DNA of 64,000 bases from Arctopsyche grandis (GCF_051622035.1 NC_135358.1:994501-1058500), one strand, 5' to 3'. Counted from the stretch's first letter, positions 24,600 through 37,429 are shown. The notes: generated by a model not told the origin, from the letters alone. Made by a program: numbers and translations.

Positions 24600-24690
24600 G
24601 TATAAATATTTATTTATTTTTTACAATTTCGCCATAGTGACATTATAGATTAGCTCCAGGTCGTCACTATGACAAATTTATTACAAGATA
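24600..24690 (-). mobile_element. Retrotransposon 3' end with hairpin, inserted in the satellite
   Basis: Stem catagtgac (24633-24641) pairs with gtcactatg (24663-24671). On the minus strand the hairpin is followed by AATAAATAAATA. The loop is a diverged form of the family X loop. The 5' limit is unclear; the insertion may extend to about 25440. Confidence 0.55.
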
Positions 24691-25440
24691 TTGAAAACTC
24701 ATAATCAGAGATAGATAGGCGCGAAAATGCGCTGAAACGGGATCCTATTGTTAATTTCGACTATTCCTCAAAAATTCTATTGATAACTGGCTTACCTCGA
24801 TAAAATAAACGAATTTTTGTTATTAAACCACAAGAGTAGTCGAAATATATTTTTTTAAGTGGAATTTTATTTATTTCTCATATAAAGACAATTTAATATA
24901 TTATCTCTATTAATTCAATTTAGATTCGTGTAAATACGAGTAAATGATAGTACGAGATGTTAACTCGCAATTTTACCGATTTAAAATTCAGCACAATTCC
25001 AATTAACCCTTTTAAACGAAAACAAATAAAGTGTGGCCAGAACATTATTCCAATAAACATGATTCAATAGAAAATACTCAATATAAAATAGTATCAACAG
25101 TGGGAAAAAATCCCAAGTGAAAATACGTACTTTTGACTTTTGATTTAAACTGGACGACTACTTAGAAAGATTTGAAAGCTGAAAAGTACTACAAATGAAA
25201 GATAAAATACCTGACTATAGATTCCAATATTCATTTTGAACAGGAAATTGACAGATTTCAAGACATCGACCGAACAACACCAAGATATATAAAAATCGCG
25301 CGATTTAAAAAACATATACCTCCGAATCTCGAGCCAATCAACATTTTTTATTACCAGATTCGTGTTCACTAGGCATAGATCTATAAGAAAGATCGTATCT
25401 CGTCTCTGAACCAAAAAAAAAGTCGTCATTTGTCAAACAG
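24691..25440. other. Unrecognised stretch inside the satellite interruption
   Basis: A 94-residue minus-strand frame (25145-25429) has no recognisable domain. Probably the remainder of the inserted element. Confidence 0.3.
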
Positions 25441-26082
25441 TGTTATAGAATATTTAAAAAAAATAAAAATTGTGCTGTATAAATGAATATATTAATATTT
25501 TTTTTATTAGTTAAATAAACATTTTTTCTAGTATATATGTAGATGCAAACGTTCACTTTTAAATTATTAGTTAAATAAAATATGTTCTCTCTAATATAAC
25601 GATGCAAGCGTTCACTTTTAATTTTTTTCATTGCATATGTACGTAAATATGTATGTATGTAATGTATACAGTTGGGCCAAAATGTATCATCTGATATTGT
25701 TCTGTTGTCTTTTTGATAATTGAAATTTTTTTAGAAATAAAAATCGAGCTCTACAAATGAATGTATTAAGATTTGTTTTAATTAGTTAAATAAAATATGT
25801 TCTCTCTAGTATAACGATGCAAGCGTTCACTTTTACATTTTTTCATTGCATATGTATGTACGTTATGTATATAGGTGGGCCAAAATGTATCATCTGATTT
25901 TGTTCGGATGTTTCTTTTTAATTATTGAAAATTCATATAAAATAAAAATAGTGCTATATTATTAAATGTATTGAATTTTATTTAAATTATTTTTTAAATA
26001 TTATGTTTATCAAATTATGCATAATAAAATATGATCTCTCTGGCATAACATTGAAAATATTTATAAGTATCAATTATGTTTT

Positions 26083-26122
26083 AAAATTTTAAGCTTATAT
26101 GTACATATAAGCTTAAAATTTT
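26083..26122. repeat. 40-bp perfect palindrome
   Basis: Twenty base pairs around the centre at 26102/26103 (atatgtacatat core flanked by aagctt sites) with no loop. It replaces the expected end of the third satellite monomer. Confidence 0.8.
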
Positions 26123-26290
26123 TTACATATATTGAAAAATCTTGTTTTTTTCGATTAAACATACGTATGTAACCATGTCGTACATATATTTTCAATTATT
26201 TAATGGTTGTATGAAATAAAAATAGTATTGTATAATTAACGTATTTTATTTTAGTTGCATTATTTACTTGTATATATTATTAAATAAATT

Positions 26291-29200
26291 CATCATATTA
26301 TTTAATAATGATTATATTTTATTAAATAAATTCATTTATTTAATAATACATAAGTAGAAAACATATTTACAGGCTGTTGCGGTGATATAATTGTCGTTTT
26401 GATTCAACATATGTACGTCACAGTTAAAACACTGCCAACAAAACGTACGAATATAATACGAACATAATAACAAATCAACAAAAAACTTATATACATATAT
26501 ATACTGTTTGCTACTAATGTTTCCTCGAGGACAATAAGTCTCTGAGCATTTACCGCCATATATTAAAAGTTTATTTAATTAATTATTTTTTCTATTGCTG
26601 TTTAATATTGTTTATATGTAGGTAGATAGTTTTTACCATTTTTTTTCATATTGAACAATAACATATAAATATTAAATTAAACAAATTTAAAAGGTATTTG
26701 AAAAAAATACGACCGCGTGCGAATCGAATACATGACCGACACATTTATTTTTTATTTTTTTAATTAATTGCTTAATATGCCATAACCCATGCGATGATAT
26801 TTCATCGGGCAAAACCCAAGTTAAATAATATATTTATTAAATTATGCTGAAAAAATATACATACTCTCCGATGCTACGTATTTAGGTTCATTACAAAATA
26901 TTACAATTGAATTATTTTATTGTATTATACGTTATTATTTTATATTAATACCAATTTATTTTATTTTTACATGCTTTCTATATAAAATTTGCACAAAATA
27001 ATCGTTCAAGATAAAAGTTCCGATTGTTTCGTTTGTTCGCATTTTGGCAATTGATATTGTTGACATTATACGTGCCATCAAAATTATCACAATATCACGG
27101 TACATTTTAATTAAATCAAACTATACGTACACGTTGTACAAATTTATCTCGACAAGTAAAATTATCAGTTAATTTTACATACAAACACGTAACTGAAGTG
27201 CCCGATAACGCGTCGGCAGAATTACCAGTACAAAGACGTAAAGAGATAAAAATTTCACCTCAGTTCGCTTTATTAGCGATATGTCATATTGTACGTTGCA
27301 GTTGTTTATTGCATTTAAAACGCATTCGGCTACACTGACGATTAGTCGGATGCATACAAGCAAAATACATACGAGAACGGTGCCAAATCACAACTCGAAA
27401 ATCAAACAATTATATTTCACATAAACACTGCCGAAACGATCTATATTTATAAAACAAATCACTGCATGCACTATGTATAGCATTTTAGTCCAAACGTTTA
27501 CGTGTTAGATCAATCCTTGAATTAATTATAGCGTGTGATGCATTTTTGTATATTAAAATGGCGCTGGCGCATTTGTCAAACATCAATCAAAAGTAATGTT
27601 AAAAATTAACCTCACTTTCGACTGACAAACGACTTATGCACTCGGCCAAGTGTTACGAATGAACTAATCGTATAGTGCGACCGTGAAAATTCGGAAAATT
27701 GCTGTATCATGTGTATGTAATTAACCATGCAACTTTGATGCACTGAATTTCATTAAAGAACTTGAACTGAAATTATTGTTTTGCATACTATAAATATTGA
27801 CTCATTCTTAAAATACACTTTATTGTGAATGGATTAAATTATAATGGATTTCTAAATTTTAATATAATAATTGCATGAGACGCATCTTTGAAACTATTGT
27901 AGTAATACTTCATTAGATGTGACACGCTGATTGCAAGATCTTTATTAGTGAACTGGTTAATCATCAATTTCAACTAAGAAGATGATCAAAATGTGGATAT
28001 TATATTTGAATTCAATAAAATGTAACATATTTTAAATTTTCTGTTTATTTATACATCACAATGTGACTTAATTGTGTAAATTTGTTGCCTTACTTGAACA
28101 CAGCTAAATAGACATAATACATTTAACTGAAGCATTTTACCATACATATAATCACGTAACTTTATGTATAACAAGCTATTTATTTGGATATATCGTACAG
28201 AGATTTGAAGACGAAATTTTCAAAAGCTTTTCAAATGCTAATAGTAAACATTTCCATCAAAAGCACTGACTTTCTCTTATAAATATTTTCTCTTATTTCA
28301 TATTATTTATTGTGACGTTATGTTTTAGTTAGAAAATATCATTATATGTAGACACGTTGGCAATATTATACTAGATTATTGATATTACGAGCAACATCAA
28401 TGTCGAGAAAATATTATATTGAAATTGTTTTGTTCAATAAATTTAAGAAAAATATATGTCAATTTATATAGAAAACTTTCTTATTGGCATAGCTTAAGTA
28501 CGGATTTTTCTATAATATCAATTAAAGCTTATAATGACGATTATAATTGATACTTATAATGTTTTTCATTTTTTATCTGAAACTACATACATGAATGTAG
28601 TTTCATATGTATGTATATGATGCATAAAATATTGGCCACAGTTTTGGTAACAATTGAAAACTACACATGGCTAAAATCGAATGACCCAAATCAATTTAAA
28701 CCCTGGACTTATCAGTTTGCAAGCAAAAGCCCCACCAGCTTAGCAATGGCTTCATTTTGTACATGTATCTGTTATACATATGTATATGTATGTATGTATG
28801 TATGTATATGTAGTATAGATAAAATTTTATAAATAAATAAAGAAGAGTTTGCACGTGACACAAACTCATCAAAGCTATTATTTTAAGCTAACAAACGACA
28901 ATAGAGTTAATAGCTTTCTTTTAAAATACAATTCTTTTTTTCTCCCAACACTATAAAATGTATCGATTTGTTCACCATTATAAATAGACACGCAAACGTG
29001 AAGAATTTTTACGACAAATTTAATTTAAATTTCCCCGCGATACGAAACAAAACAAAATAAAATAAAATGAGAAAAAGAATAAAAAAATGTCGCATATCAT
29101 TAGAGATTATAATTGCCGCCGACGTATAAATCAGGCAGATTTATTTACATCCACGAGCACACGTTTGTTTCGTTTAATTGTTGAACGATTTCGACAAAAC

Positions 29201-30599
29201 AATGGTAAGAACATGCCGACATTAACCCTCAAGCTAATGAAATCATTTCCACCACAGCAATTTCAATTCAAAAACGCTCCATGGATTACAAAAAATCATT
29301 ATATTACATTTATATCGAATCTTTTACCTCTCATGGAAACTAAACGGTTTCTTCTCAATTATTATCATGACATTCTTCTTTGTTAGATTTTATGAAACAG
29401 TATCCAAAGTGTGTACATAAATAAGTTCCAATTTTAATGTATCCATTGTACGGCATTTATGTTTACATATATTGCTCTATATTTTCGTTAAATTGTGGTC
29501 AGTCTCTTAAATAGTAAATCTTAGGAATATAAAGACCTTTAAAAACAAACCAAATATATTCGTCAAAATCAACGAATTTATCTATTTTACTCTTCTACGA
29601 ACATACACGAAACGTGTTTTTCATTTTTCATTTTTTTCTGTAGAGTCCGAATCGTAAAAAATCAACCGACTGTTACTCCTTTTAATTATTTTCTTTATTT
29701 GATATTATTATGGTATGTGTCAACCAGAGTCTCCAATTTTATTGAAATAAATCCACAAATAAATTTAAATTGAATAAAAGTCATGAATTTAAATTACATT
29801 ATAAATAAAATCGCCAAATTGCAGGTATTTTTGATATATTGTGGCCAAAACCGATTGTTTTCTCCATCATATACTTTATTTTATTCTCATTTTTCGCACT
29901 GATTTATTTGTGTATGAAATTCATACACATACACTATTAAAATACTTATACTTTACTATTTCATAATTTAATAAATTCGGGTTACATGTCAATTTTACAT
30001 GATTTTTTTAATTCCTTTAATTTTTTATATTCTGAAAATCGCTATTATTTTTATAATTACTAACAATTTTATATCTTTGAGTCGATCTTACTAAAATCGT
30101 TCAAGTTGAATCGTTAAATAAAGTCAGAGCCTAAGTCGGTAAAATTTGATCCGACTCCACGCCCTGCTTATATTTATTTAAATGGGCAGGTGAAAGTTGA
30201 AAATAAACTAAAAATTTAACGCTAATTTCGTAAAATTGTTGAATTCCGGCCTTTGATCACGTCAAAAAAATATCTAAATCTAAGATACCATGAGAATATA
30301 CCTATATACTAAACTAGTGTTTCTGCCAGTTGATTTCAACGGGTGTTTTCGGAAAGGAATTGATACACGAATTAAAATAAAGTTATATGTTATACATAAA
30401 TATAATGTAAGGTAATTTATAGGCGCACGTGCGCACGTATTAATAGAAAAAGTTGAGTGCACGCATTACACGCTCGCCGATACAAACCATTCACCCGTTC
30501 GAAATGATGAATGAATGTATGTGTGTGATTGTGTGTCTTCGTGGACATGTGTATATGTGTACGCTCCCGCGCAGCGCATCTGACGCTGACGTCACCCAT
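26291..30599. other. Long intergenic region, no gene supported
   Basis: AT-rich throughout, with slightly GC-richer patches near 27200-27700 and 30420-30600. Frames such as 29087-29386 (99 residues) have no recognisable domain or splice partners. A TATG microsatellite lies near 28780-28810. Confidence 0.4.
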
Positions 30600-30958
30600 T
30601 CCAACAATCGCTCAATTACATATCAATTAATATCCACAGAGACATACATACATCTATGGTCAAATTTGTAAATTTGCATAATTTTAAACAATTCAGCGAA
30701 ATTCAGTAAATACATATCAATTAACATCCACAGAAACATTTATGGTCAAATTTATAAATTTGCAAAATTCAAGATTGCTGAAAACTCGAGATTTTGTGAG
30801 AAAATGGGTAAGGTTGCCAATTTGTTGGAACCATTTCCATGAAAATCAGATAAATTGGCAAACTCTGATAAGAAATGATCGACCTGGAGTCATAAATCCG
30901 AGGTCGTTCTGTTCAAAGCATTACATATATACTAACCACTAGTCTATTCTACTGGTTA
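30600..30958 (-). mobile_element. tRNA-derived SINE, copy 2
   Basis: The body matches copies 1 and 3 (gttgccaatttgttggaacc, aaattggcaaactctgata, gatcgacctggagtcat). The tRNA-like head at about 30890-30958 is decayed. At its 3' side a segment of about 110 bases (atccacagagacat...tttatggtcaaattt) is present twice in tandem (about 30630 and 30728). No terminal hairpin was found. Confidence 0.7.
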
Positions 30959-31034
30959 TATATGTGTATTTTTTGATAAATCCAAATTTTAAACTGTAGG
31001 TTTCCGTATATCTATATATGTATGTATATAAAAT

Positions 31035-31190
31035 TGAATGTCTGTCTCGTATAGGCTCCTAAACCACTCAACCGATTACGATGGAACTTTCAGAATTTGT
31101 TGTATGCATGTTCGGGAAGCTTACTGTGAAAAAACGGGAAAACGGGCTTTTGAAGGGGGCCCGGGCCTCCCGCAAATAATATGTACTTTT
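31035..31190 (+). repeat. Dispersed insect repeat with 'cctaaaccactcaaccgat' motif
   Basis: The phrase aaaccactcaaccgattacg followed by gatggaactttcag resembles a block at about 59910-59950 in this window and, from memory, repeats common in insect genomes. Class not assigned. Confidence 0.35.
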
Positions 31191-31941
31191 TTAAAGTACA
31201 TATATACATATTATAAAAGCATTATTTGGCCTTTATACTCTTAGGGTTTTTTGAACACTAATCAAAATGGTATAAATGTTTTCGAGTAAAGGATTTTATC
31301 TACTTATGGCATAATAAAATTTAGGGAAATATCTGTTCTATATTTCAAAACAAATTAATTAAATAACCTTTGGCCGATTCAAGCAGGTAACAAGCGGGCA
31401 GTTAAAAGTATGAAATTAGTGCATTTTTACATCGATAATGAAGATAAAATCTTTCACATTTACCTATTTGCAAATTTGCTATGAAACTTTTAACTTAAAA
31501 TGATGCACGCGTTATTCCTAGAATAATTCAACAGAAATATACTAATAAATGATTGATTTTAATCGTTAAAAGTATCCGTTTGTCTTTCGACTTTAGGAAA
31601 ATTCGTTATTCATACTTGTTAAAATTTTGCTATATAATTGCGAACGGTAGACTGGATTTAGAATATTTCAAAATCAAAGTTAGTTTTTAAACTAATAATA
31701 TTTGTCGTTTACGAATTGATTTTTATTATTCAACTGTTTTCTATGTTGATTATTTTAACCCATAATGAACATGTATCAATCTGAAGTATGTATGTACATA
31801 TATGTATCTGAAGTATGTATGTATGTATAAGTACATATATACAAATTTTAAAAAGCTCTCACAGATAAAAGTCATCCCAAATTCAATACATTATTACCTA
31901 TTACCTACTATGTTGATATTTTACGGTTTTATTTTATTATA
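31191..31941. other. Intergenic, AT-rich
   Basis: Nothing recognised apart from a TATG microsatellite near 31785-31835. Confidence 0.4.
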
Positions 31942-32070
31942 TACTAGCTGTATTACCCGGCTTCGCTCAGTATTTATAATATAAACCGCTTAAACATGAC
32001 TACTCTAAACATTTTATTAAAAAACATTTTTTAAAAAAATAATTTTTTTTTTGTTTTTTTATTTTTTTTC

Positions 32071-32208
32071 CTTCTAGGGCTTCGCCCTCGGCGCCCCCCT
32101 GAGCCTTTGCATTCTAGGGCTTCGCCCTCGGCCCTCCCTGAGCCTTTTGCCCTCTAGGGCTTCGCCCTCGGTGCCCCCCTGAGCCTTTGCCTTCTAGGGC
32201 TTCGCCCT
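32071..32208 (+). repeat. 40-bp GC-rich minisatellite, about 3.4 copies
   Basis: The word ctagggcttcgccct recurs at 32074, 32114, 32154 and 32194, a strict 40-base period. Each of these words is itself near-palindromic (agggcttcgccct). Composition is strikingly unlike the surroundings. Confidence 0.9.
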
Positions 32209-32512
32209 AATTATATATTAGATAATGTTGTATGTTTAATTTTTACTTCATGTATGAAAGCATTATTTTTTTTAAAATGAAACTATTTTTTAACGTTTGT
32301 ATACATTTGCTTTAATTTTTCATTTTATGTGTTGTTATAGTATTTAATTAATTTCATTTATTTCACTGTATTGTATTTATGTATATAAATTAATATGAAA
32401 TATATTTTGAATAATTAGCAACAATATTAAATGAATATTAATTGAATTAATTGAATACCCACATCATTTTTTTTTACATATTTTGAAATTGTTTTTTACT
32501 AAAATGAGTCAA

Positions 32513-32662
32513 GGGGGGGGGGGGGGGGGCATTTTAAAGTTTGCACCGGGTCCCGGATTTTCTCTCTACGGCCCAGCTTGGGACCAATCATCCAAACTGG
32601 AACGGGAACGGGAGCGGGAACGGGAACTGGAACGGGAACGCAACGGGAACGGTAACGGGAAT
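32513..32662 (+). repeat. G17 run and GGAACG hexamer repeat
   Basis: Seventeen consecutive G at 32513-32529, then imperfect aacggg/ggaacg hexamers from about 32599 to 32662. Confidence 0.85.
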
Positions 32663-33156
32663 TGCATGCGTTATTGTGGCATTGCAAAGCATGCCGGGTT
32701 CAGCTAGTAATACATATATACAAATATTTTATTTTTACCTGGTAGATTTCCGACATTATCTAGTTTTGTCCAGCGATGCTCGAACGGAGGAAAGTCGGAT
32801 AAACTTACAAAAGCCTTATGATATCGGATATCGGAGGTTAATATGGTGTTTGAGAATAATAGTTTTGACATATTGACCTAATCATAACACCAGATATACA
32901 TATTTAATAAGAAATATATGAAATTCGGCGTAGTGCAGGGTTAATAAAGATCCCGCGTGTCCCTTGGCCGAGCCAGATCAAAGTTGGGGACCTTGGGGTC
33001 CCACAAAAGATGTCAAGCAATGGCACCGGGCCCAGGGGAACGCCTCAGCTGCGGAAATACTCACCTTCACACACACTGACAAACGAAAATACGACCGGAC
33101 GGACAGACAGACACACGTAGATTACAGGGGGGTTGGGCTTCCCGGCTTTAGCGACA

Positions 33157-33162
33157 TATAAA
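33157..33162 (+). promoter_or_regulatory. TATA box of troponin C gene 1
   Basis: TATAAA, with the predicted start about 30 bases downstream near 33187 (tcattcatcag). It lies about 220 bases before the proposed ATG-only exon. The position mirrors the second troponin C gene. Confidence 0.6.
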
Positions 33163-33186
33163 GACCTGGTCGGGACCTGGTAGTCA

Positions 33187-35100
33187 TTCATCAGAGTCGA
33201 GGTGGTCGTGGTAGTGGTGGTACACCCACACTATATATATTCAAATATAATCTGGCTGAAAACATCTTAGAGAGGCTGCGCTTTCTGGGACAGCACGTAC
33301 ACCCCAGTGTTCTCGTGTTTTTGTCTCTGCTCGGCTTCTTGCTTTACGTGTTTTCACAGTACTTTTGAAAACACTCACAGCAATGGTTACTATTGTGGTT
33401 AAATATCGTTTCTACTCCATTCGTTCAAAGTGAAGTGAAATTATTCGACAGTCATACATTATACATAGTGCGATCGATCATTCATTTACGAAATTTATTA
33501 AATTTTTACTCTGAACGCTCCGGAACAGTTTTTTTTTTTCATTGAAATGCGAATAAATTCAGTGTGTTTTAAAATTAAAATAAAACAATAAAAATCAAAA
33601 CCAAATAACAAAGATTACTGTGCTTCGTTTTTAAACCGGCTACATTGCAATAAGTTGTGGGTATTGGAAGTAGTCGGTGTTGGAATGATAATTTAAAATT
33701 TCAAACGGTGATCACTTTCAATAATACACCACTTTAATGTTGTTAGTTTAGAAACGACGATGAATTCAAATATTCGCATTGTAATTTAAAAAAAAAACTG
33801 TCAACTTTTTGTATGATATTTTCATTTTAATTTTGAGTTCATTTCAACTTAGATATATGTGAACTGTTGAGAATTAAACAAAATTTGTTATGTTACAGGA
33901 AGAACTTGACAAGGACCAGATTGCCCGTAAGATTTTATTTTCAGATTGTGCACTTTTCGATTAATTTTATTTATATTTAGCTGTTAAATAATTTAAAATC
34001 AGTATAATTTTTATGCAAACGAAATATTTCTGTTCGGATAAGAATCTTTTCTTGTATAGTTTTGTATTCATATTCATAAATTGTACCGAAGCCAAAAGAT
34101 AAAATGTTGTTAATAGTCTTTCTAAAATTCTTTTCATAATTAAAAAATAATAATTTAATAATAAAACAGTCCTCAAGAACGCCTTCGATGCCTTCGATCA
34201 AGAAAAGAAGGGATGCATCGGCACAGTAATGGTTGGAACCATTCTAGGAATGCTGGGTATCTCCCTCACCGATCAAATGTTGGCTGATATCATTGCTGAA
34301 GTCGACGAGGATGGTAAATAGCCTCGAATACAACCAATTCACATCCAATTACAGTAATAATCGTATTGATTAAATATTCAAACAGGATCTGGCGAGTTGG
34401 AATTCGAAGAATTCGTAACGCTTGCAGCTAGATTCATGGTAGAGGAAGATGCTGAAGCAATGCAAGCCGAATTAAAGGAGGCCTTCAGATTGTACGACAA
34501 AGAAGGTTAATATAAAATGTAATTATTACTTTTATTCATCAAATATAATAAGCATTAATAATAATGTATTGTCAAAGGTAACGGTTACATTACAACTGCC
34601 GTATTGAGAGAAATTCTCAAGGAGTTGGATGACAAGATCACCGCTGAAGATTTGGACATGATGATTGAAGAAATTGATTCTGACGGTTCAGGAACCGTTG
34701 ATTTCGATGGTCAGTATTTTATCATTAAATAAGTTCAATTAATCGTCAAGTGCTTGTTAATAATTTGATTGAAATATTACAGAATTCATGGAAGTCATGA
34801 CCGGTGGTGATGATTAAATCAACAATGCCAAATATTATTATTGTTATTATAAAAGACACATACCCGATTCTATTGTATCGATAGAAGATTGCGTCTTTAA
34901 TAAGCAGAAAACCAACCAAATGGTGTGATATTAATTTATTATTGATGTAAATAATAATAAATTTACATTTATATTATTGTATAAGTAAGCACACGATCAG
35001 TATTTATTTATTTATTTTATCTCTAATGACCATGAAATATTTGTAATATATATTGTTAAAAGTGTATATTATAGGATTTCGCAACAAATAAAATATATTT
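33187..35100 (+). CDS. TpnC: Troponin C 1 (6 exons; coding 33383-34817)
   Basis: Coding exons: 33383-33385 (ATG only, donor gttact; inferred), 33899-33926, 34170-34313, 34386-34505, 34578-34709 and 34783-34817. All later junctions are GT-AG and in frame, giving 153 residues starting [20 protein letters not shown] and ending MTGGDD. Four EF-hands: loop I (about 20-31) lacks acidic ligands and is inactive; loop II (56-67, [12 protein letters not shown]) and loop IV (132-143, [12 protein letters not shown]) are canonical; loop III (96-107) ends in V instead of E. This is the usual insect pattern, with calcium bound mainly at II and IV. Troponin C binds calcium on the thin filament and relieves troponin I inhibition. 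The ATG exon is the least certain part: it is the only ATG followed by GT in the right interval. aataaa is near 35088. The paralog lies at 42661-44040. Confidence 0.9.
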
Positions 35101-36294
35101 ATTTATAAATTAATTATGTTTTATTGATTTTAAAACTGAATGTACATACATACATACATACTATATCAAAAACTAGAAAAATTCATCGGCATTGACCCGG
35201 GAAAGTAAAAGTTGAACTTTTCTGAAAATTTTGTAATCTACAATCGATAGAGCTACTTTACTAAATTTTCTTGTCCACAATTAAAAACTAAATATTTGCT
35301 TAATCTATATCTTTTGACAAACTTTCATCATACATATTATATAGGAGATTGACTTTATGATAAGAATTTAATGACCTTAATATCATGTTGTATATTTTTG
35401 AGACGGATCAAAATATAGAATTAGATTCAATATGACATAAATCATTGTATTATTTGATACAAATACAATAAAAATATAAAGATGTGAGGCAATTTTTCAT
35501 GCTAAAAAATTGCAAACGCCTCGATGGAGATATCGATGATGTCTTGAGCTTTTTTTAGCCGTCATTGACAATCGTTTAAGAATAACAAAAGCTTGTCGCC
35601 ACCGCCGTTTGTTGTTCGCTACAGTGATTAATTAAGTTGATTCTAACGTTTGAGGATTGAAAGCTTTCTAATTACGTTTTGGCAACGCCACAATGGTTTC
35701 CCCGATAGCTGGTTAAGAGAGCCGACCTTCTTCCTCTTGTAAATTTGTACATTCTTAATCAGATTGTACCATTTGGCACATTTCGACATTTTGTGAAAAT
35801 TAAAAGCGAAACAATAGTGTCTCATTTCACAATAAGATTATCCTATGTTGTTTATCGTGCCGACCTTAACCGTTTTTCCAATTCGAAATAAGCTTCTCGG
35901 TTTATTTGCGTACGGTTTGAAATTTCAATAACAGTCTATCTTATAATTTATAACTACCGTTTAATTCATCCGTAAGCTTTTCAACTTTACGTCTGAAAAT
36001 ATCGAAACCAACGCACGATGACAATGAAACATTGTAATATTTAATATCCAAATGTCGTATTTAATAAATATCAAAACATTTTATCATGTTGAAAGTTTCT
36101 TACCGATCCATTAATCATATTTTTATGCACAATTTTCCTAATTGAAAAATTTATTACCAAAGTTTAAAAGTTATATTTTTGTTCCTTAAAACTCTCAGAA
36201 ACAGATTATCGAATGCCTGCCTAATATTATTATAATGGTGGAATTTTTCTGTTGGCACAATTTCGAAGATTAAAAGACTGATAAATGTTGTATG
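35101..36294. other. Intergenic downstream of troponin C 1
   Basis: No gene or repeat family recognised. Confidence 0.4.
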
Positions 36295-36397
36295 TTATAC
36301 ATCAGCGTTTCCCAACCTGTGGTACGCGAAAAAAATCAGTAATGGCGGACATGCAGGAATGAATGATTTATAATCATAAAAATATAAATATTTTTTA

Positions 36398-36621
36398 AAT
36401 CTAATATATAATTTCGAAAGAGACTTTGTAAGTTCGTATCTTTGTTTGGAACTTCGAAAACAAAATAAAATTTCCATGACGACAATTCAATTGGTTGAAT
36501 ATTATATTTTTTTCGATTCAAATAAATTTATTAAAAAACAAATGAATATTTACTATTAGATTCGCCATGTTTAAGCTGTTTATATTACAAATACTGAGCG
36601 AAGCCGGGTAAAACAACTAGT
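36398..36621 (-). repeat. Dispersed repeat with ACTAG...ACCCGGCTTCGC end, nested in hAT
   Basis: The inverted copy of the 10677/31942 repeat starts at about 36621 (actagttgttttacccggct on the minus strand) and runs left to roughly 36398. It interrupts the hAT element. Confidence 0.55.
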
Positions 36622-36799
36622 AAGTAATAAACATTATCTTAATTAGTCATCGTCGACGTCAATATGTACAGTCGATGATCGAAAATCTGTTTTCCTCAGA
36701 TCCGGCATGGATTTTGGAGTGAATTTTTAAGTTTACCGCGTTCACGCTCCAACAAATAAATAACTTGAATTTGACACTTGAGAACAGTTTGATAATAAT

Positions 36800-37370
36800 T
36801 TTTAATGTTGCAGATAAAATTGAAAGTTCATATGATAGAAAATTAAATTTGTGGAATTTATGTATCGAAAATGATCAAACTGAAGTATTTGAAACTACAT
36901 AATTTCTTATCTGAAAACAAGAGTCTTATGTTTCGGGATATACGTGAAAAAATAATTAAATATTTAATAGGGCTGAAATCGTCTTTTACTCAGTGCTTCT
37001 CCAAACCTTAAGAAGCAAACAATTTGATTTCAAGCCCATTTGACAATGAAAATTTTCGGACAGCTACCAAGGAAAAGGAGAACTTGATTGAACTTTCAAA
37101 TTTTAGCATTTAAAAACTGAATTCGAAATAAATAAGATTATTAATTTTTGGCTAGGTATTAGTGAAGAATATGAACAGCTTTATGACATAGCGCTTAAAT
37201 TTCTGTCGCCGTTTACTCGCACTGAACTGGTTGAGAGAGCTTTCTCTTCATATATTTTAATAAGACAATTATATAAATTGATTGAATCCAGCTCCAGACT
37301 TAAGTGTAAATCTCGCATCATTTGAACCAAATTTAAAAAAACAAAGTACAAGGATTTATTCCTATCAGTA
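36800..37370 (+). pseudogene. hAT transposase remnant
   Basis: Short stretches in shifting frames resemble the C-terminal half of hAT transposases of the ZBED/SCAND3-like type: FLSENKSLMFRDIREKI, KYLIGLKSSFTQCF, an ENLIEL block, LVERAFSS in the dimerisation region, and APDLSVNLASFEPNLKK at the end. Stops and frameshifts are frequent, and the N-terminal zinc finger and catalytic core are missing. It is flanked by the hAT ends and target duplication, which supports the assignment. Confidence 0.75.
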
Positions 37371-37429
37371 ATAGAAGTTTGACAAGATAGTAGATAAATA
37401 TATTAACATTTGAGCATATAATAATTTCG

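Larger units (their letters stand above)
24472..26290 (+). repeat. About 203-bp tandem satellite, interrupted
   Basis: Monomers start with ggtgggccaaaatgtatcat at 24472 (one change), 25671 (one change) and 25874; the last two are 203 bases apart. Shared inner words include ctctctagtataacgatg and caagcgttcactttt. The first monomer breaks off near 24600 at a retrotransposon tail and a partial monomer resumes near 25445, so the array was split by an insertion. A degenerate piece continues to about 26290. Confidence 0.75.
31942..32709 (+). mobile_element. 768-bp repeat with inverted TACTAGCTG...CCCGGC ends
   Basis: The left end TACTAGCTGTATTACCCGGC and the right end GCCGGGTTCAGCTAGTA are imperfect inverted repeats. 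It contains a GC-rich minisatellite, a run of 17 G and a GGAACG repeat. Related left ends occur at 10677 and, inverted, near 36621. No coding capacity. It could be a non-autonomous DNA element. Confidence 0.55.

Noticed and set aside
25145-25429. 94-residue minus-strand frame inside the satellite interruption
   Set aside because: No similarity to reverse transcriptase or any family I know; kept only as unexplained sequence.
24472-26290. CRISPR-like array
   Set aside because: Repeat units are about 203 bases with no spacer pattern, in a eukaryotic context; a satellite explains it.
26700-26740. Possible tRNA B-box (gtattcgattcgc on the minus strand) next to an A-rich run
   Set aside because: No A-box at the right distance and no similarity to the three SINE copies; too little to call.
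28611-28832. 73-residue open frame
   Set aside because: Ends in a TATG microsatellite and shows no domain; likely chance.
29087-29386. 99-residue open frame on the plus strand
   Set aside because: No recognisable domain, no splice or promoter context, and composition like flanking non-coding sequence.
32483-32707. Open frames rich in Gly or Arg/Glu over the G run and hexamer repeat
   Set aside because: Produced by simple repeats; no real protein.
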